From contig JAPPNT010000204.1 in the NCBI GenBank assembly GCA_028873745.1, positions 30,352 to 56,387 of the forward strand: a stretch of 26,036 nt of DNA. Direction: 5' to 3'. Under the pieces are notes generated by a model. It made no database searches, was not told where the DNA came from, and was given only the letters and a program-made list of their open reading frames with translations. The translations under genes and the position numbers were made by a program. The DNA is from Chloroflexota bacterium (GTDB taxonomy: Bacteria > Chloroflexota > Dehalococcoidia > Lucifugimonadales > UBA1127). Below, in pieces: positions 1 to 7,544 of this stretch (within the stretch, counting starts at the first letter, position 1; each line of letters begins with the position of its first letter).

Positions 1-106
1 CCGGGGTTACGGGGGGGCCAAAACCCCCCCCCCCCCCGCTTCGCCCTCTATTAAATGGGGGCGGGCCAATGGGGGCCCCCTTTCGTGTCTCACGTTCCGA
101 GGCGGG
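1..106. other. Low-complexity window edge, no gene
   Basis: This stretch consists of G and C homopolymer runs (for example a C run near 24-37, and GGGGGCCCCC near 72-81) with no credible reading frame. It lies downstream of the thioredoxin-like gene on the minus strand. The homopolymers look like assembly or sequencing noise at a contig edge. No clear terminator for the neighbouring gene can be identified. Confidence 0.6.
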
Positions 107-703
107 TTAGATGCTCAGCTTCTCCGCCAGCATCGCCCGCATCTCCTCGACCGTCGCCCGCTGCCACGCCGGGTAGCGCTCCAGCGTCTTGGGCCGCGCG
201 GCTTGGCGCACCTGCGCCTCCTCGGTGCCCTCCGGCAGCTCCTTGCGCGCCTCCTCCACGAACTGCGCGCCCTCGGCGTAGCCGATGGCCGGCCGCTCGA
301 TCCAGTGGCACAGGTAGTCGCCGTCCTTGGTGTAGAAGACCACCGTGGGGATGGAGCGGAACTCGCCCCGGTTCAGAAACTCGTCCATGATGTCCAGGTT
401 CTCGTCCCGGGGGAACACCCGAAGCTCCATGCCCGCGCCCTCAGCGATGCGCGTGAAGACCGGCAGCCCGCGGTACACGTCCGGGCACCAGTCCTCGCCC
501 AGCACCAGCACCTTGGCCGCGCCGCCCTCCATCGAGGCGGCCTTCGAGAAGAACGCGTCGTCGTCCGCCGTCACGGCGCCCGCGGCTGTCTCCGTGTACT
601 TCTCGAACTGGTCCTTGTTGACGTTGATCTGCGCAATGTAGTCCGGGTAGGTGAAGCCCTGCCCGTAGCGCTCCGGGGTCACGACGCTCGTCTGCTCTGC
701 CAT
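107..703 (-). CDS. Thioredoxin-fold protein with a single-cysteine CPDV site
   Basis: The product is 198 aa, with a thioredoxin-like core at about residues 60-150. The segment LGEDWCPDVYRGLPV (from about residue 68) sits where thioredoxins carry WCxxC, but only Cys73 is present and the second cysteine is Val76. Pro119 in SIPT is in the position of the conserved cis-proline, and the FYTKDGDY strand follows. The start at 703 is chosen because an AGGAGG-type ribosome site lies 5 bases upstream; the frame stays open further upstream but loses protein-like composition. It lies about 100 bases downstream of the glutaredoxin-like gene and is probably co-transcribed with it. With no resolving cysteine it could act by a monothiol mechanism, as a chaperone, or as a reductant of mixed disulfides. 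The family assignment is fairly safe; the role is inferred. Confidence 0.85.
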   Translation of the reverse strand: MAEQTSVVTPERYGQGFTYPDYIAQINVNKDQFEKYTETAAGAVTADDDAFFSKAASMEGGAAKVLVLGEDWCPDVYRGLPVFTRIAEGAGMELRVFPRDENLDIMDEFLNRGEFRSIPTVVFYTKDGDYLCHWIERPAIGYAEGAQFVEEARKELPEGTEEAQVRQAARPKTLERYPAWQRATVEEMRAMLAEKLSI

Positions 704-770
704 GCTGTCCTCCTGCTGTTCTGCCTTGTGTTTTCCCCTGTCTCCCCCTGGGGAAGGGCGATGTTTTGCG

Positions 771-788
771 GGCCCGGTCACGCGGGCC
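771..788 (-). other. GC hairpin between glutaredoxin-like and thioredoxin-like genes
   Basis: GGCCCG and CGGGCC arms of 6 bp enclose a 6-base loop in the 101-base gap between the two redox genes. No U-run follows, so it is not a classical terminator. It may be an attenuator or an mRNA-stabilising element that sets the relative level of the second gene. Confidence 0.35.
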
Positions 789-804
789 TTCACTAGAAGA
801 TCTC

Positions 805-1020
805 TCAGCCGGTCTCTCCGTTGAAGCCCTCCTCCACCCTGCCGTCCGGGTAGACGATGACGGGCACGGCGCTGCCGAACTCCCGCGCCTCGTCCATGTA
901 CGCCTGGTTGTCGTCCACCATCCGCTCGTCGAACTCGATCCCCTGCTCGGTCCACGCGACGCGCAGCGCCTCGCACGTCGGTCAGGTGCGCAACGTGTAG
1001 ACGATGGGGATGTCTGCCAT
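805..1020 (-). CDS. Glutaredoxin-like selenoprotein (in-frame TGA at UPTC active site)
   Basis: Reading through one TGA gives a 71-residue glutaredoxin-like protein. It begins MADIPIVYTLRT, then TGA at codon 13 (982-984), then PTCEALRVAW. Downstream come the VPVIVYPDG segment (residues 52-60), which holds the cis-proline of the fold, and a Gly-rich end. The TGA sits exactly where glutaredoxins have the first cysteine of CxxC, so selenocysteine (UPTC) is the natural reading. A GGGAGG ribosome site lies 5 bases before the ATG, and the frame stays protein-like on both sides of the TGA. TGA is an ordinary stop elsewhere here (nuoD, nuoL, nuoM). An 8-bp stem-loop starts two bases after the TGA. 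Its likely role is thiol-disulfide exchange. The alternative is a Cys-to-stop mutation (TGC to TGA) that breaks the gene. No selenocysteine machinery genes lie in the window. Confidence 0.78.
957..980 (-). promoter_or_regulatory. Possible bacterial SECIS stem-loop after the in-frame TGA
   Basis: On the minus strand, arms CGACGUGC and GCGCGUCG pair over 8 bp (one G-U wobble) around the loop GAGGCGCU, starting one base after the UGA spacer base. A G-rich apical loop is typical of bacterial SECIS elements. However, the loop begins only about 10 bases from the UGA, closer than in the E. coli fdhF element. An alternative fold of 4 plus 3 bp places a CUG loop about 16 bases away. Local GC is high, so some pairing is expected by chance. 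Confidence 0.35.
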
Positions 1021-1070
1021 GACGTCCTCCCGGACACAGCTTGGATAGGGTCGGTGGGGTGTCCAGAACG

Positions 1071-1099
1071 ATGGTACACGACGGCGCGAGGGCTGTCAC
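1071..1099 (-). promoter_or_regulatory. Candidate promoter for the two redox genes
   Basis: GTGACA (1094-1099) and TACCAT (1071-1076) are separated by 17 bases and lie between nuoN and the glutaredoxin-like gene. This gives an untranslated leader of roughly 45 bases before the GGGAGG ribosome site. It suggests that the redox pair can be expressed apart from the nuo operon. Confidence 0.45.
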
Positions 1100-1112
1100 G
1101 GCCCCCGTGCCC

Positions 1113-2606
1113 CTACTGCCCGGCGGACCCCAGCGTCGGCCACGCGCTGCCGGTGTCCAGCAACGCCGCCGTCGCCTCCCTGATGGTCGCCAGCACCGGC
1201 TCCGGGTACACGCCCAGCAGCACCGTGCCCAGCGCCATCGCGCCGATGACGGCCGCCAGCACGCCCGGCGTCGCGACGGTCACCGAGCCGCCCTCGTCCT
1301 CCGGCGCCCGCTCGATGTACATCTGCCGGATGAGCTGCAGGTAGTAGTAGAGCGAGATGAGGCTCGCCACCATCGCCACGCCGGCCAGCCACAGCAGCCC
1401 CTCGGCGGCCGCGGCCGAGAAGAGGTAGAACTTCGTCACGAAGCCCGCCAGGAACGGCAGCCCCGCCAGTGAGAACAGCCCGACAGTGATCGCGGCCGCC
1501 AGGAACGGAGCGCGCCCCGCCAGCCCCGCGAAGTCCGGGATGTCGTCCTTGCCCGTCGCGTTGTAGAAGGCCGTGATGGCGAAGAACACGGCGAAGTTGG
1601 TCACCGAGTACCCGACGAGGTGCACCATGAGCGCGTTCGACGCCAGCGGCGACAGCGCCGCGATGCCCATCAGCAGGAAGCCCACCTGCCCGACGCTCGA
1701 ATAGGCCAGCATCCGCTTCACGTTGGTCTGCACGATGGCGACCACGTTCCCGAAGATCATCGTCAGCGCGGCCATCCCCGCGATGAGCAGCTGCCACTCG
1801 TCGTACGCCGGCGCGAGCGCCTCGTAGAAGAGCCGCAGCGCCAGCGCGAACGCCGCCGCCTTCGAGCCCACGGCGATGTACGCCGTGATCGGCATTGGCG
1901 CGCCCTGGTAGACGTCCGGCGCCCACATGTGGAAGGGCACCGCCGCCAGCTTGAACCCGAGCCCCGCCACCACCAGCGCGAGGCCCACCAGCAGTCGCCC
2001 GTCGACGCCGCCCGTGCCCTCCAGCGCCGCCGCCATGCCCGCGAAGTGCGTCGTCCCCAGCGCGCCGTACAGCAGCACGATGCCGTACAGCAGCAGCCCC
2101 GACGAGAACGCCCCCAGCAGCACGTACTTGACCGAGGCCTCGTTGGAGCGCCGGTCCTGCAGCGCGAAGCCGCTCAGGATGTACAGGCAGAAGCTCAGCA
2201 GTTCCAGCGACAGGTATGCCGTCAGCAGCTCGCCGGAGGCCGCCATCATCATCATCGCCAGCACGGACACGATGATGATCGCGTAGTACTCCCCCGGGTG
2301 CGTCAGGCGCCGGTCGACGAAGTGCAGCGAGCCGAGGATCACGGCGATGCCGATGCCCATCGAAAGCACCTTGAAGAACAGCGCGTAGCTGTCGACCCGG
2401 TACAGCCCGTCGAAGAGGCTGTCGTGCTCGTTCAGCAGGAAGGGCACGGTGAAGGCGATGATGACGGCAAGTCCCGCCGCCGACACCCACGCGAGGACCT
2501 CCTTCCGCGCCGGCCGGACGAAGAAGTCCAGCGTAAACACCAGGAAGGCCAGTCCCGCGACCAGGAACTCCGGCCAGAGCAGCTCGAAGCGGACGTCCGG
2601 CGTCAT
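1113..2606 (-). CDS. nuoN: NADH-quinone oxidoreductase subunit N
   Basis: This is a 497-aa polytopic membrane protein, one of the three antiporter-like proton-channel subunits of the complex I membrane arm. Recognisable segments are AYLSLELLSFCLYILSG, with the conserved channel glutamate, and FKLAAVPFHMWAPDVYQGAP followed by GSKAAAFA, with the channel lysines. The length is close to the family norm (about 480-500). The ATG overlaps the nuoM stop in an ATGA tetranucleotide, which supports the start and translational coupling. It is the last gene of the nuo cluster. A candidate promoter for the downstream redox genes begins right after its stop codon. Confidence 0.97.
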   Translation of the reverse strand: MTPDVRFELLWPEFLVAGLAFLVFTLDFFVRPARKEVLAWVSAAGLAVIIAFTVPFLLNEHDSLFDGLYRVDSYALFFKVLSMGIGIAVILGSLHFVDRRLTHPGEYYAIIIVSVLAMMMMAASGELLTAYLSLELLSFCLYILSGFALQDRRSNEASVKYVLLGAFSSGLLLYGIVLLYGALGTTHFAGMAAALEGTGGVDGRLLVGLALVVAGLGFKLAAVPFHMWAPDVYQGAPMPITAYIAVGSKAAAFALALRLFYEALAPAYDEWQLLIAGMAALTMIFGNVVAIVQTNVKRMLAYSSVGQVGFLLMGIAALSPLASNALMVHLVGYSVTNFAVFFAITAFYNATGKDDIPDFAGLAGRAPFLAAAITVGLFSLAGLPFLAGFVTKFYLFSAAAAEGLLWLAGVAMVASLISLYYYLQLIRQMYIERAPEDEGGSVTVATPGVLAAVIGAMALGTVLLGVYPEPVLATIREATAALLDTGSAWPTLGSAGQ

Positions 2607-4156
2607 GCGATGCCCATCCCTTCGAGCAACGGCTTCACGCCGCTGTCAATGATCTCGACGATGCGGAACGGGTACAGCCCCCACAGCAGCAGCACGGCCA
2701 CCAGCGCCGCGCCCACCGCCGCCTCCAGCGGCTTCGCGTCCTCCAGGTCCGCCCACCGGTCGCTGATGGGCCCGAAGAACACCTTGGCCATGAGCCGCAG
2801 GATGTAGACCGCCGTGATGGCCGCGCCGATGACCGCCAGCACGCCCAGCAGCGGGTACGTGCGGAACGTGCCGATGAACACCAGCAGCTCCGCAACGAAG
2901 CTGCTGAACCCCGGCAGACCCAGCGACGTCAGCCCCGCCGCCGCGAGGAATGCGCCGACGACGCCCATGCGCTTGCCAAGGCCCTCGAGGACCGTGATGT
3001 CGCGCAGGTGCGTCCGCTCGTAGATGATGCCCACCATGGCGAAGAAGAGGCCCGTCATGATGCCGTGCGAGAACATCTGGAATACGGCCCCGTTCAGGCC
3101 GATGACCTCCAGCGTCCCCAGCCCCATGAGCACGTAGCCCATGTGGCTGACGCTGGAGTAGCCGATGACGTACTTCAGGTCGCGCTGCCCCAGCGCGGAC
3201 ACCGCCCCGTACAGCACGTTCACCGTGCCGAGGCCGATGAGCACCGGCGCCCACGCCTCCGCGCCCTCCGGCAGCACCACCATGCCGACGGCCAGGATGC
3301 CGAAGGCCCCCAGCTTCATCAGCACACCCGCGTGCAGCATGCTGACAGCCGTCGGCGCCGCCACGTGGCCGTCCGGCGACCACGTGTGGAACGGCCACAG
3401 GCCCGCCAGCACCCCGAAGCCGATCATGAAGAACGGGTAGAAGATCACCTGGAACTCCCGCGAATACTCCACCGCCGCCAGCGACGCGATGGCGAAGCTC
3501 GCCTCGCCCGTCGCCGAGCGCGCCTCCGCCCACACGGCCACGATGGCGATCCACACCAGCACGCTGCCCGCAACCAGGTACAGCATCAGCTTCATCGCCC
3601 CGTACTCCTTGGGGCGGTCGAACTTGCCGCCGCCGCCGAAGCCGGGGCCCTCGGCGGGCTCCATCTTCGTGAAGTCGGTGCTGCTGCCCCACACGCCTAT
3701 GAGCAGGTACATGGGCACCACCGCCAGCTCGTAGAAGAAGAACAGGAAGAACAGGTCCGTCGCCAGGAAGACGCCGTACACGCCCGAGACCAGCAGCGTC
3801 AGCCAGATGAAGAAGTCCTTGGGCCGGTGGGTCACGTTCCACGACACCAGCACGCCCGCCATGAAGATGATCGCGTTCAGCAGCACCAGCGGCGTCGTGA
3901 TGCCCGAGAGGCCCAGCGTGTACCGGATGCCCAGCGTCGGCAGCCACGCGAAGTCGACGGTGTACTTGCCCAAATCGCCGTCGGTGTCGTACGTGACGAA
4001 GAGGTAGACGGCCAGCACGAGCCCAACGAAGGCGATGGCGCGCGTGTACCAGTGGATGAGGCTGTGCTTGTCCGCCGGGAAGAACACCATGACTAGCGCC
4101 CCGAAGAAGGGCACCGCAATCAGCGCAAAGAGGAGCGCCCCCTCCATGCTGCTCAT
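2603..4156 (-). CDS. nuoM: NADH-quinone oxidoreductase subunit M
   Basis: This is a 517-aa multi-spanning antiporter-like subunit of complex I. The channel glutamate is visible in FFFYELAVVPMYLLIGVWG. The second-half signature is GLWPFHTWSPDGHVAAPTAV followed by HAGVLMKLGAFG, which holds the proton-channel lysine. A short hydrophilic loop (GGGGKFDRPKEYG) between helices is typical of NuoM. The start at 4156 is preferred to an in-frame start 15 bases upstream because it forms an ATGA overlap with the nuoL stop, as at the nuoM/nuoN junction. Confidence 0.97.
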   Translation of the reverse strand: MSSMEGALLFALIAVPFFGALVMVFFPADKHSLIHWYTRAIAFVGLVLAVYLFVTYDTDGDLGKYTVDFAWLPTLGIRYTLGLSGITTPLVLLNAIIFMAGVLVSWNVTHRPKDFFIWLTLLVSGVYGVFLATDLFFLFFFYELAVVPMYLLIGVWGSSTDFTKMEPAEGPGFGGGGKFDRPKEYGAMKLMLYLVAGSVLVWIAIVAVWAEARSATGEASFAIASLAAVEYSREFQVIFYPFFMIGFGVLAGLWPFHTWSPDGHVAAPTAVSMLHAGVLMKLGAFGILAVGMVVLPEGAEAWAPVLIGLGTVNVLYGAVSALGQRDLKYVIGYSSVSHMGYVLMGLGTLEVIGLNGAVFQMFSHGIMTGLFFAMVGIIYERTHLRDITVLEGLGKRMGVVGAFLAAAGLTSLGLPGFSSFVAELLVFIGTFRTYPLLGVLAVIGAAITAVYILRLMAKVFFGPISDRWADLEDAKPLEAAVGAALVAVLLLWGLYPFRIVEIIDSGVKPLLEGMGIA

Positions 4157-6042
4157 AGCGCCCACCACCACGCCACCGCGACGGCCAGGAAGCCTAGCAC
4201 CATACCGAGCGCGTAGTTGTAGATCTTGCCCGATTGCAGGAGTCGAAGCTTGGTGCCGGACTTCTCCGTCACGATGCCCGGCCCGTTCACGCCGATGTCG
4301 TTCACGAAAGCCCGGTCAACCCACGCGACAGCGTTGCCCGCCCGCAGCATCACCTGGTCGATGCCCCACTGGTAGACCTCGTCCACGTAGAACTTGTTGG
4401 CGACGAGCGTGTGCACCGGCCGCACCTTCGCGATGATCGAGTCGGTCCTCAGGCTGCCCGTCACGTACGCCAGCCACGTGATGCCGAATCCGGCCACCGC
4501 CAGCGCCGCAGACGCCGCCGCGATCCACCAGTTCGGGTGGAACGCCTCCTGGTGGTCGCCCGCGAACACGAAGTAGCCGAAGCCCTGGTAGCCGTCCGTC
4601 CAGTTGAAGGCCAGCAGGCCGCCCACCGCGCCCAGCGTCGTGAACACCAGCATCGGCGCCAGCATCGCCGGCCCCGCCTCGTGCGCGTGCTCGTTCTCCG
4701 GCTTCAGCCTCCCAAGGAAGACCGAGAAGAACAGCCGGCCCATGTACAGAGCCTTCATGAACCCCACCGTCAGCGCGACGGTCAGGAAGATCCACCTGTA
4801 CGGCTCCTCGATGAGGAAGACCGCCAGCGTCACCTCGTCCTTGCTGAAGAACCCGCCGAAGGGCGGCAGTCCGCCCAGCGACAGCGCGCCGATGCCGAAG
4901 GCCAGCGCCGTCCACGGCATCACCCGCCGCAGCCCGCCCATGTCGCGGATGTCCGTCTTGTCGCTGCCGTGCGAGACGCTCCCCGCGCCGAGGAACAGCG
5001 TCGCCTTGGCGAAGCCGTGCAGCAGCAGGTGGAACATCCCCGCCGTCACGCTCCCCGCACCCAGCGCCAGCATCATGAAGGCCAGGTCCGTCAGCGTCGA
5101 GTAGGCCAGCACACGCTTGATGTCCGTCATCACCAGCGCCATCGCCGCCGCGCCCATCGCCGTCACCGCGCCCAGGCTGAGCAGCACCAGCGACGCCGTG
5201 TCCGAGGCCTCGAAGAAGGGGAATATCCGCGCCACCAGGTACACGCCCGCGACCACCATCGTGGCCGAGTGCACCAGCGCGCTGACGGGCGTCGGGCCCT
5301 CCATCGCGTCCGGCAGCCAGACGTGGAACGGGAACTGCGCCGACTTACCGATGGCACCCAGGAGCATCAACACCGCCGCGCCCGTGACGATGCCTTCGGA
5401 CAGATCGCCGGCCGCGAGCGCCGCGAAGATCGTCGAGAGCTCAAACGTCCCCGTCTCGACGAAGAGCAGCAGGATGCCGATGAGCAGCCCCACGTCGCCC
5501 ACGCGCGTCGTGATGAAGGCCTTCTTCGCCGCCTCCGCCGCCGACCGGCGGTCGTAGAAGAACCCGATGAGCAGGTAGCTGCAGATGCCCACCAGCTCCC
5601 ACGCGATGTACAGCAGCAGCAGGTTATCCGCCATCACCAGCGCCAGCATCGACGCCGCGAAGAGCGAGTGTACGGCGAAGAACCACGTGAACCGCGGCTC
5701 GTGCGCCATGTAGCTCCATGAGTACACCTGGATACCCAGCGCGGCCGCCGTGACGAGGCCCAGCATCGTCAGCGAAATCGGGTCGATCCACATGCCCCAC
5801 GTCAGGATCGCGTCGCCCGCCCGCAGCCAGTCGATGCTATAGACGAACGTGTAGTTCTCGGGGTGCGGGAACGACTTCGCCCCGAGCCAGTCGGCGAAGA
5901 CGAAGAAGAAGAGCGCGAAGCTGACGGCGATGCTCCCCGTCGCGGCGATGGCCGACCAGTTCGGCAGCCGCTTCCCCAGCGTCACCATGAAGGCGAAGGC
6001 AATCGCCGGCAGCGACGGGATGAGCCAGGCCAACTCCATCAT
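4153..6042 (-). CDS. nuoL: NADH-quinone oxidoreductase subunit L
   Basis: This 629-aa protein is the distal antiporter-like subunit of the complex I membrane arm. Signatures are YIAWELVGICSYLLIGFFY (channel glutamate), KKAFITTRVGDVG, and GKSAQFPFHVWLPDAMEGPTPVSALVHSATMVVAG. The C-terminal part, about residue 480 on, should hold the long lateral helix and final membrane anchor usual for NuoL; the protein ends in a hydrophobic segment (VLGFLAVAVAWWW). GGAGG lies about 7 bases before the first of two adjacent ATG codons. The 106 bases separating it from nuoK form the largest gap in the nuoD-to-nuoN block. Confidence 0.97.
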   Translation of the reverse strand: MMELAWLIPSLPAIAFAFMVTLGKRLPNWSAIAATGSIAVSFALFFFVFADWLGAKSFPHPENYTFVYSIDWLRAGDAILTWGMWIDPISLTMLGLVTAAALGIQVYSWSYMAHEPRFTWFFAVHSLFAASMLALVMADNLLLLYIAWELVGICSYLLIGFFYDRRSAAEAAKKAFITTRVGDVGLLIGILLLFVETGTFELSTIFAALAAGDLSEGIVTGAAVLMLLGAIGKSAQFPFHVWLPDAMEGPTPVSALVHSATMVVAGVYLVARIFPFFEASDTASLVLLSLGAVTAMGAAAMALVMTDIKRVLAYSTLTDLAFMMLALGAGSVTAGMFHLLLHGFAKATLFLGAGSVSHGSDKTDIRDMGGLRRVMPWTALAFGIGALSLGGLPPFGGFFSKDEVTLAVFLIEEPYRWIFLTVALTVGFMKALYMGRLFFSVFLGRLKPENEHAHEAGPAMLAPMLVFTTLGAVGGLLAFNWTDGYQGFGYFVFAGDHQEAFHPNWWIAAASAALAVAGFGITWLAYVTGSLRTDSIIAKVRPVHTLVANKFYVDEVYQWGIDQVMLRAGNAVAWVDRAFVNDIGVNGPGIVTEKSGTKLRLLQSGKIYNYALGMVLGFLAVAVAWWWAL

Positions 6043-6148
6043 CGGCCCGCCTCCGCCCTATGTGTCCGCGCTCCTGTCACCCAGTCCTCCAGCGTCCATT
6101 TCTCTTTAGCCGTGAACGTCTACCCCAAGCCATGCCTGTAAGGGAAAA

Positions 6149-6454
6149 TCACCCCCGCATCGTGTCCGCCTCGTCCACGTTGGCCGTGGCCCGCACGCGG
6201 TACAGCCGCAGGATGATGGCCATGGCGAGGCCCACCTCGGCCGCGGCCACCGTGATGACGAAGACCGTGATCACCTGTCCCACCAGCCGTCCGGGGTCCA
6301 GGAAGGCCGCGTAGGCGACGGCGTTGATGGTCACCGCGTTGAGCATCAGCTCCACCGCCATGAGGATCATGATGGCGTTCCGCCGCGCCAGTACGCCGTA
6401 CACCCCAAGGGCGAACAGCGCGGCGCTCAGCAGCTCGACGTGGTACAGCTCCAT
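6149..6454 (-). CDS. nuoK: NADH-quinone oxidoreductase subunit K
   Basis: This 101-aa, three-helix membrane subunit of complex I matches the usual length of about 100. The segment LARRNAIMILMAVELMLNAV carries the conserved intramembrane glutamate of NuoK, and VITVAAAEVGLAMAIILRLYR is the third helix with the second conserved glutamate. It starts two bases after the nuoJ stop codon and is clearly in the same transcript. Confidence 0.96.
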   Translation of the reverse strand: MELYHVELLSAALFALGVYGVLARRNAIMILMAVELMLNAVTINAVAYAAFLDPGRLVGQVITVFVITVAAAEVGLAMAIILRLYRVRATANVDEADTMRG

Positions 6455-6456
6455 GC

Positions 6457-6966
6457 CTAGCCCCCGCTCCCGGGCTCATCGCTGTCCGACGCCCGCGCGA
6501 GGATGATCGCGCCGATGAGCGCCATCAGCAGTACCAGCGACGCGATCTCGAAGGGCACAACCCAGTTGGTGAACAGCTCCCCGCCCAGCTCCTGCAGGCT
6601 CGGGCCGCGCAGCTCCTGCGTGTCCAGCCGGTCGTTCAGGATCACGGCACCCATCGCCCCGAACACGCCAAGCGCCGCCACGGCTGCAACGGCCCACTGC
6701 GGGTTGGAGCGCACGTTGGAAAACTCCTCGGCGCGCGTCAGCATCAGCGCGAAGAGCAGCACGATGGTCACTGCGCCGCCGTAGATGAGCACCTGCACCA
6801 GCGCGAGGAACTCGGCGACGAGCAGGATGAAGACGCCCGCCACGGAGGCCAGGCTCACCAGCAGGAACAGGGCCGCGTGGGCCACGTTGCGCGTCGTCAC
6901 CACCCCGACGCCGCTGACCAATGCCACCACGGCGACGATGGCAAAGGCGACCGCCTGCGCGTCCAT
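6457..6966 (-). CDS. nuoJ: NADH-quinone oxidoreductase subunit J
   Basis: This 169-aa hydrophobic subunit of complex I is assigned from ATTRNVAHAALFLLVSL-type N-terminal helices and from the signature FLALVQVLIYGGAVTIVLLFALML (helix 3 of NuoJ, a flexible element near the quinone site). The ATG overlaps the nuoI stop by one base (TAATG), which fixes the start. The C-terminus is short and acidic/Gly-rich (SDSDEPGSGG). Confidence 0.96.
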   Translation of the reverse strand: MDAQAVAFAIVAVVALVSGVGVVTTRNVAHAALFLLVSLASVAGVFILLVAEFLALVQVLIYGGAVTIVLLFALMLTRAEEFSNVRSNPQWAVAAVAALGVFGAMGAVILNDRLDTQELRGPSLQELGGELFTNWVVPFEIASLVLLMALIGAIILARASDSDEPGSGG

Positions 6967-7544
6967 TAGGCCTCAGCCTCCTTTTCGGAGGACTCTTCGG
7001 CGGTGGCGGCCTCGCCCTCCGCGCCCGCTTCGACGGCGGGGGCAGCGGCAGCCTTGGCCGCCGCGGCAACGGCGGCCTTCTTCTTCGTCGGCGGCAGCCA
7101 GTTGGACTCCCGCTGGAACTTCTTCCCCATCTCCAGCAGCAGCGGCAGGTCGGTGCGCCGCCCGTTGCGCTGGTAGTGGCTGATCTCGTGCTCGTGGCTC
7201 ATCTCGATGGCGTCGAAGTTGCACACCTCCACGCAGATGCCGCACAGGATGCACCGGCCCAGGTTGATCTCGAACTCCCCGATGATCTTCCGCCGCGTGC
7301 TCTTCCCCTCGGCGTGCAGCGGGTTGTCGATCATCTCGCCGGACATGCACTGCGTCGGGCACATCCGCACGCACACCATGCAGCCCACGCAGTACGGCTC
7401 GCCAACATCGCCGTCCCACGTCAGCGCGGGGAAGCCCCACTGCCGCTCCTGCAGCGGCAGGTGCTGCTTCGGATACTGCGCCGTCACCGGCTTCCGAAGC
7501 GTCGTCGATAGCGTCACCAGCATGCCCTTCAGCGTGCTAAACAC
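6966..7544 (-). CDS. nuoI: NADH-quinone oxidoreductase subunit I, two [4Fe-4S] clusters, with Ala/Glu-rich tail
   Basis: This 192-aa peripheral-arm subunit passes electrons to NuoB. It has two ferredoxin motifs: C52-x2-C55-x2-C58-x3-C62 (CVGCMVCVRMCP) and C98-x2-C101-x2-C104-x3-C108 (CILCGICVEVCN), giving clusters N6a and N6b. The usual proline after the last cysteine of the second motif is Asn. The GTG start at 7544 is chosen because GGGAGG lies 6 bases upstream; it overlaps the nuoH end by 8 bases. From about residue 152 the protein carries about 40 extra low-complexity residues, basic (TKKK) then Ala-rich then acidic. In this NuoEFG-less complex, NuoI is the likely entry point for ferredoxin electrons. 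Confidence 0.96.
   Translation of the reverse strand: MFSTLKGMLVTLSTTLRKPVTAQYPKQHLPLQERQWGFPALTWDGDVGEPYCVGCMVCVRMCPTQCMSGEMIDNPLHAEGKSTRRKIIGEFEINLGRCILCGICVEVCNFDAIEMSHEHEISHYQRNGRRTDLPLLLEMGKKFQRESNWLPPTKKKAAVAAAAKAAAAPAVEAGAEGEAATAEESSEKEAEA

Noticed and set aside
805..1020. Glutaredoxin-like gene as a simple pseudogene
   Set aside because: The TGA falls exactly on the redox cysteine, and the rest of the frame, the start and the ribosome site are intact; selenocysteine is the better explanation, though not proven.
704..1099. Upstream extension of the thioredoxin-like frame to 1099
   Set aside because: The extension is Arg/Gly-rich shadow sequence of the glutaredoxin-like gene, and a clear AGGAGG site supports the start at 703.
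1620..2807. Plus-strand open frame opposite nuoN/nuoM
   Set aside because: Composition is that of a GC shadow, with no domain and no ribosome site; it spans two real genes on the other strand.
4234..5721. Long plus-strand open frame (about 495 codons) opposite nuoL
   Set aside because: It is Arg/His/Gln-rich antisense shadow of a well-supported membrane protein gene in GC-rich DNA.
6043..6148. Possible small gene or regulatory RNA between nuoK and nuoL
   Set aside because: No start, conserved frame, promoter or strong fold is visible in these 106 bases.
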